NCBI GenBank assembly: GCA_900544645.1
Contig: UQWG01000061.1
Location: 1 to 9,948, forward strand
Direction: 5' to 3'
DNA length: 9,948 bases
Origin: an uncultured Collinsella sp.
Lineage (GTDB): Bacteria > Actinomycetota > Coriobacteriia > Coriobacteriales > Coriobacteriaceae
Position 1 is the first letter of the stretch; every line of letters begins with the position of its first letter. Positions 6,335-9,948 of this stretch are shown piece after piece. The notes under the pieces are model-generated. The model was given only the letters and a program-made list of their open reading frames with translations. It ran no database searches and was not told the DNA's origin. The translations under genes and the position numbers were made by a program.

Positions 6335-7135
6335 CTAAACAAGTTGAAGGTTGATGACGATGACACACGCGAGCAGCAGCGCTGTCACCACCGCAGCCAG
6401 CGCATCCCCGCGGCGAAATGCAAGCGCATGCAGGCGCGTGCGGCCCTGCTCGCCATGATAGCAGCGTGCATCCATGGCAGCAGACAGCGTCTCGGCATGG
6501 CGGAACACGCCCGTGAACAGCGGAATCGCCACACTGCCGAGCATACGCACGCCGCCGAGCGGGCCTCCCGTCACGCGCGCACCGCGGCTCGCCTGCGCAT
6601 CGGCCGTCTGTTTCATCTCAGTGGCAAACTGCGGCATAAAGCGCAGCGCGATACCCATGATCATGCCGAGCTCGTGCGCAGGAAGTCCCACACGCGCAAA
6701 CGGTGCGAGCAGGCGCTCAAAGCCCGCGGTGAGGTCGAGCGTCGGCGTGGTGAGCGTGATAGCGCTCATGCCGGCCATCATCAACGTCAGGCGGCACGCC
6801 ATAAAGGCGGCAGAACGCAGTGAGCCCTCGCTTATCTGCAGAAAGCCGAGCTGCCACAGGATGCGCCCACTCTGGTCGGAAAACAGGTTGAGCACCGCGA
6901 CCACCACGACAATCGCCAGCAATGGTGCCATCGATGATAGGACCCGGCGCAACGGCACCCGGGCTGCGAGATAGACCAGCACGACAAAAAATGCGACCGG
7001 AACCAGCCCGCAAAAGCTTCCGACGGTGAGCACGGTGACCAGAAATGCAAAACCTAGGAGCAACTTAGTACGCGGATCCAGGCGATGCACCGCGCTATCC
7101 CCGGGATAGTAGCTGCCAAATGAGAACGCCTCCAT
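6335..7135 (-). CDS. ecfT: ECF transporter transmembrane subunit EcfT
   Basis: EcfT is the membrane scaffold of energy-coupling factor transporters, linking the two ATPases to the vitamin-binding S component. The protein has 266 residues with hydrophobic segments at about 24-59, 68-84, 109-131, 150-170 and 244-263. The two ATPase-coupling motifs are present: ASRGAR at 182-187 and DARCYHG at 222-228, the latter in the usual context before EQGRTR. I chose the ATG at 7135 over an upstream in-frame start at 7180 because GGAGGG precedes it, the N-terminus MEAFSFGSYYPGDS fits the family, and the ATG overlaps the ecfA stop as TAATG, implying translational coupling. Length is typical. Confidence 0.93.
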   Translation of the reverse strand: MEAFSFGSYYPGDSAVHRLDPRTKLLLGFAFLVTVLTVGSFCGLVPVAFFVVLVYLAARVPLRRVLSSMAPLLAIVVVVAVLNLFSDQSGRILWQLGFLQISEGSLRSAAFMACRLTLMMAGMSAITLTTPTLDLTAGFERLLAPFARVGLPAHELGMIMGIALRFMPQFATEMKQTADAQASRGARVTGGPLGGVRMLGSVAIPLFTGVFRHAETLSAAMDARCYHGEQGRTRLHALAFRRGDALAAVVTALLLACVIVINLQLV

Positions 7136-9039
7136 TAGCAGCCCTCCTCTCGCGTGGGCGCCTTGGAACCAGCCTGACACGGAACCCTCAAAGGCACGTC
7201 CGCGCAGCCCAGCAGCAAGCCGGCCAACTCGTCGGCTAGCGCCTCAACCGTATAAAGCTTGTCGCAGCGGAGCGGCACACCGGCTTGCGCAAGCGCCAGC
7301 GCCATGCGCTGGGCGGCAGGAACGCCCAGGCCGATCGATTTGAGCTCGTTCGCGCGCGCAAACACCTGCGCGGGCGTTCCCTCGGCAAACACGGCGCCCT
7401 CGTTCATCACAACGACACGGTCACAGCAATTTGCCAGGTCATCCATGCTATGCGAAACCATGACAACAGTCAGGCCCTCGCGATGGAGCCGATCGATGAG
7501 CCCCAGGAAATCCCTGCGCGCAGCCGGATCGAGCCCCGCCATGGGCTCGTCGAGCACCAGCACCTCGGGCTCCATGGCGAGCACGCCGGCAAACGCCACG
7601 CGGCGCTGCTGGCCGCCCGAAAGCTCAAAGGGGTTCTTGTCGCCTATCGCGGCAAGGTCGAGGCCCACGCGCGCAAGCGATGACTTAACGCGGCGGGCAA
7701 CCTCGGCCTGCGACAAGCCAAGGTTATGTGGACCAAATGCCACGTCCTGTGCCACGGTCTCGGCAAATAGCTGGCGCTCGGGATACTGAAACACCACGCC
7801 GACCTTGGCCTTAACCGCGGCGGCGTCTTTCTTGCTTGATAGGTCGAGCCCCAGCGCGCAAACGCTTCCCTCCTGCGGACGAATCAACCCGTTGAGATGC
7901 TGAACCAGCGTCGATTTACCCGAGCCGGTATGACCCGCCAATCCCAGAAACTCGCCGCGGCGCACCGTCAACGAAACATCACGTAGCGCCCAGGGACTGT
8001 TTGGATCGTTGCCCCAAAGAGCTTGTTTGCTCGATGCGTCCGCAGTGGTCGAGCGCTTGCGCCATCGACGGCGCTCGCGGGCGTTCAGCGAGTAACTATG
8101 CGAGAGGTGCGAGATCTCGATAACGGGCTCCGACGCGGCCGCCTCGTTAGTCGCGAAGGATGCATTGTCGAGCATACGAGAATCGGATGCAGAAGGCTGC
8201 ACTGCGACGTCCGCCCCGCCCCGCTCGGCGTAAATCCGCGCAATCTCGGCGACCATATCTGCCTCGCGCACCTGCGCGCAAACGGGCACGCCCTTCTCAC
8301 GAAGTGCCCTACCTAGGCAGCACGACGCCGGCATATCCAGGTTGAGCTGCGCAAGTTCGTCCGCCCGCGTCAAGATTTCCTCGGGCGTACCGATCATGGC
8401 AACGCGGCCCGCTTGGAAGACAGCAACGCGATCGGCCTCGGCGGCCTCTTCCATAAAGTGCGTAATCATCACGATGGTCATGCCGCGATCATGCAACGCA
8501 CGGCAAGCCTTCATGAGGCCCTTGCGTCCACGCGGATCGAGCATCGAGGAAGCCTCGTCCAATATGAGCACGCGCGGTTCCATGGCGAGCACGCCGGCAA
8601 GCGCCACGCGCTGCTTTTGGCCGCCCGAAAGCGCGTGGGTCTCGTGGCGCTCAAAGCCCACCAGGCCCACGCCCTTCAGTGCCTCGCGTACGCGCTGCGC
8701 AATTTGCGCCGATGGCACGCCAAGGTTTTCAGGACCAAACGCAACGTCATCTTCGACAAGCGTTGCTACCAGCTGATCATCGGGATTCTGGAATACCATG
8801 CCCGCGGTCGAACGAATGTCGTAGACCAGCTCGGGGTCGGACGCATCCATGCCGTTGACGCGTACCGTGCCCGCATCGGGCTGCAACAGTGCATTCAGAT
8901 GCTTGGCAAACGTCGACTTGCCCGACCCATTGCCACCGAGGATGCAGAAAAACTCGCCATCCTCGATGTTCAGATCGACGCCGTCGAGTGCCGGTGCGGC
9001 ACCGTCATAGCTAAAGGAAACGCCCCGACACTCAATCAT
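7135..9039 (-). CDS. ecfA: fused ECF transporter ATPase EcfA1-EcfA2
   Basis: One 634-residue protein holds two complete ABC ATPase domains that are usually separate EcfA1 and EcfA2 subunits. Domain 1 (about 1-245) has Walker A GGNGSGKST at 35-43, Q-loop Gln84, LSGGQ at 137-141, Walker B ending Asp161-Glu162 followed by ASSMLDP (EcfA1-like), and His194. Domain 2 (about 305-590) has GHTGSGKST at 369-377, Q-loop Gln418, LSGGQ at 473-477, Glu498 in VLVLDEPMAGLDP (EcfA2-like), and His530. Both sites look active. A Ser/Ala-rich linker (about 275-304) joins the domains, and domain 2 carries a basic insert (RERRRWRKR, 321-329) before ALRDVSL. The ATG at 9039 overlaps the ribU stop as ATGA. It powers uptake at the inner face of the membrane. 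Confidence 0.95.
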   Translation of the reverse strand: MIECRGVSFSYDGAAPALDGVDLNIEDGEFFCILGGNGSGKSTFAKHLNALLQPDAGTVRVNGMDASDPELVYDIRSTAGMVFQNPDDQLVATLVEDDVAFGPENLGVPSAQIAQRVREALKGVGLVGFERHETHALSGGQKQRVALAGVLAMEPRVLILDEASSMLDPRGRKGLMKACRALHDRGMTIVMITHFMEEAAEADRVAVFQAGRVAMIGTPEEILTRADELAQLNLDMPASCCLGRALREKGVPVCAQVREADMVAEIARIYAERGGADVAVQPSASDSRMLDNASFATNEAAASEPVIEISHLSHSYSLNARERRRWRKRSTTADASSKQALWGNDPNSPWALRDVSLTVRRGEFLGLAGHTGSGKSTLVQHLNGLIRPQEGSVCALGLDLSSKKDAAAVKAKVGVVFQYPERQLFAETVAQDVAFGPHNLGLSQAEVARRVKSSLARVGLDLAAIGDKNPFELSGGQQRRVAFAGVLAMEPEVLVLDEPMAGLDPAARRDFLGLIDRLHREGLTVVMVSHSMDDLANCCDRVVVMNEGAVFAEGTPAQVFARANELKSIGLGVPAAQRMALALAQAGVPLRCDKLYTVEALADELAGLLLGCADVPLRVPCQAGSKAPTREEGC

Positions 9040-9626
9040 GCGCGGCCTTTGACCTGGTCCTTTTTAGGCGTGATGAGGTTGGAGACCGCCTTGTACACCA
9101 CAAGCGTCAACACCGAGTTAAGCACGGTCTTGATAAGGTTGAACGGCAGCACGGCAGGAATCATGAGCGGGGCGATCACATCGACCGAGCCATACCAGAA
9201 CCATACGCCAATGGTAAGATTTGCGACCATAGACAACGCCGTAGCGACAATAACGCCGAGCACCAGGCCAATCACGGCACCCTTATAGGTATGCATCTTC
9301 TGGTAGACGATAGCCGCGGGCAGAATGTAGCCCAGCGTGGCAACCAGATTCATAAGCGCGCCGACCCAGTCACCCGTAGTGAGCGCATGGATAACGATCG
9401 CCATGGCTGCAACAGCGGTACCAGCACCGGGGCCATACGCAAATCCGCACACCATCGCCGGCACCAGCGACGGGTCGTAGGTCAAAAACGGCGCCGAAGG
9501 AAGGATGGGCAGCTGCACGTACATAAACAGGGCGCCCAAGGCGCACATCAACGCCATGGTAACGAGCTGTTTGGTGCTCCACCTATTCGTGTTCTCAAAA
9601 TGGATATGCTGCGACTGTTCAGACAT
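9036..9626 (-). CDS. ribU: riboflavin ECF transporter S component RibU
   Basis: A 196-residue integral membrane protein that binds riboflavin and delivers it with the EcfA-EcfT module. Hydrophobic segments are at about 19-40, 54-81, 88-108, 115-138 and 148-182. The RibU-like segment FLTYDPSLVPAMVCGFAYGP (47-66) follows the first helix, and PFNLIK is at 161-166. The specificity is supported mainly by the FMN riboswitch directly upstream; other S components share the fold. The start at 9626 is chosen because AGGTGA lies four bases upstream. An earlier in-frame ATG at 9647 falls inside the closing helix of the riboswitch and has no ribosome site. The first 17 residues are hydrophilic. The stop overlaps the ecfA start. 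Confidence 0.9.
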   Translation of the reverse strand: MSEQSQHIHFENTNRWSTKQLVTMALMCALGALFMYVQLPILPSAPFLTYDPSLVPAMVCGFAYGPGAGTAVAAMAIVIHALTTGDWVGALMNLVATLGYILPAAIVYQKMHTYKGAVIGLVLGVIVATALSMVANLTIGVWFWYGSVDVIAPLMIPAVLPFNLIKTVLNSVLTLVVYKAVSNLITPKKDQVKGRA

Positions 9627-9630
9627 AAGA

Positions 9631-9636
9631 TCACCT
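9631..9636 (-). promoter_or_regulatory. ribU ribosome binding site beside the riboswitch
   Basis: AGGTGA (part of AGGTGATC, complementary to the 3' end of 16S rRNA) lies four bases before the ATG at 9626 and only five bases after the 3' strand of riboswitch helix P1. This fixes the ribU start and suggests that FMN binding limits ribosome access. Confidence 0.75.
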
Positions 9637-9640
9637 GCCT

Positions 9641-9819
9641 CTTTCATCCGGACTCTAACCGTTGGTACTGGGGTCTCACCAGTTCAGCCGGCATGCGAAC
9701 CAACACACGCACGGGTCGCGGACTCATCGGCTCGGTCGCAGACGCCTCGTCTGCGCCACGGCACCCCTTTGGCACCGCCCGATTTACCGCCAGTGGGGAA
9801 TTCCACCCCGCCCTGAAAC
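9641..9819 (-). ncRNA. FMN riboswitch (RFN element)
   Basis: Read on the minus strand, the 5' part matches the RFN consensus: CAGGGCGGGGTGGAATTCCC followed by ACTGGCGGTAAATC. The middle has GCCGATGAGTCCGCGACC, and the 3' part has CTGGTGAGACCCCAG then CGGTTAGAGTCCGGATGAAAG. Helix P1 can form from TTTCA (9818-9814) and TGAAA (9646-9642). A variable arm forms CGCAGACG, loop AGG, CGTCTGCG. The element senses FMN and lowers expression of riboflavin synthesis or transport genes. No intrinsic terminator fits between the aptamer and ribU, so control is probably at translation start. The 3' half departs somewhat from consensus (ACCAACGG where GCCGACRG is usual). Confidence 0.92.
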
Positions 9820-9829
9820 AGCAATTGCA

Positions 9830-9857
9830 AGTGTAGCACGGGCAGGTATTCGCGCAA
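9830..9857 (-). promoter_or_regulatory. putative promoter of the ribU unit
   Basis: TTGCGC (9857-9852) and TACACT (9835-9830) form a possible sigma-70-type -35/-10 pair with a 16-bp spacer. Transcription would start near 9824, just before the riboswitch at 9819, which is where a riboswitch promoter should be. Hexamer matches are moderate, so this is a positional prediction. Confidence 0.4.
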
Positions 9858-9908
9858 GTATGCCAAGGATAATTTGTGGTGGGGACCAGTTGCCCCTTGA
9901 TTATCAAC

Positions 9909-9948
9909 TTCATCCGAACACTTCCCACATTCATCCGCACATGTGCGG
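9909..9948. repeat. direct repeat with 21-bp period and palindrome at the window edge
   Basis: TTCATCCGAACA (9909-9920) and TTCATCCGCACA (9930-9941) match at 11 of 12 bases with an offset of exactly 21 bp, about two helical turns. The second overlaps a perfect 14-bp palindrome, CCGCACATGTGCGG (9935-9948), which touches the window end and may extend further. This could be a protein-binding site or the stem of a terminator of the next gene; the sequence stops too early to tell. Confidence 0.35.

Noticed and set aside
5849..6823. A 324-codon plus-strand frame opposite the PPOX genes and ecfT
   Set aside because: It spans two clear minus-strand genes and their gap, with a low-complexity His/Arg/Ala-rich product and no ribosome site.
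9291..9836. A 181-codon plus-strand frame opposite ribU and the riboswitch
   Set aside because: It is antisense to ribU and the RFN element, with no motif.
9895..9912. DnaA-box-like TTATCAACT
   Set aside because: A single imperfect match with no cluster of boxes, AT-rich unwinding region or dnaA/dnaN neighbour.
9644..9940. A 98-codon minus-strand frame across the riboswitch
   Set aside because: It covers the structured FMN aptamer and the promoter region; the aptamer explains the sequence better than a protein.

Overview
The window looks like a chromosomal segment of a high-GC Gram-positive bacterium, most likely an actinomycete of class Coriobacteriia (Collinsella-like). This rests on the GC-rich coding sequence, the argCJBD gene order, strong AAGGAG-type ribosome sites and an ECF vitamin transporter whose two ATPases are fused. 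The genus is an impression, not a proof. All nine genes I can support lie on the minus strand. I see no rRNA, tRNA, CRISPR array, insertion sequence or phage gene.

Reading in the direction of transcription (right to left), the first unit starts near 9835 with a plausible promoter and an FMN (RFN) riboswitch at about 9641-9819. It runs through ribU (riboflavin S component), a fused EcfA1-EcfA2 ATPase, ecfT, and two tandem paralogous PPOX-class split-barrel proteins. ribU/ecfA overlap as ATGA and ecfA/ecfT as TAATG, and the two PPOX genes follow after 30 and 44 bases, so this is probably one mRNA. It would carry riboflavin into the cell, be shut off by FMN, and also make two putative flavin-binding proteins. 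A GC-rich 54-nt hairpin (5312-5365) without a clear U-tract lies after the last gene.

The second unit is the acetylated part of arginine biosynthesis, argC-argJ-argB-argD (5145 to 257). It converts glutamate through N-acetyl intermediates to ornithine, with ArgJ recycling the acetyl group. A pair of ARG-box-like dyads with centres 21 bp apart lies about 90-115 bases upstream of argC, which suggests ArgR control. argF, argG, argH and argR are not in the window.

The left end (1-256) holds no gene I can support. It contains a short hairpin and a 17-bp motif that recurs just after argC. The right end (about 9836-9948) holds the ribU promoter region, a 12-bp direct repeat offset by 21 bp and a 14-bp palindrome cut by the window edge.

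The genes are largely of known families. The least explained part is the two PPOX-type proteins placed under the riboflavin riboswitch.
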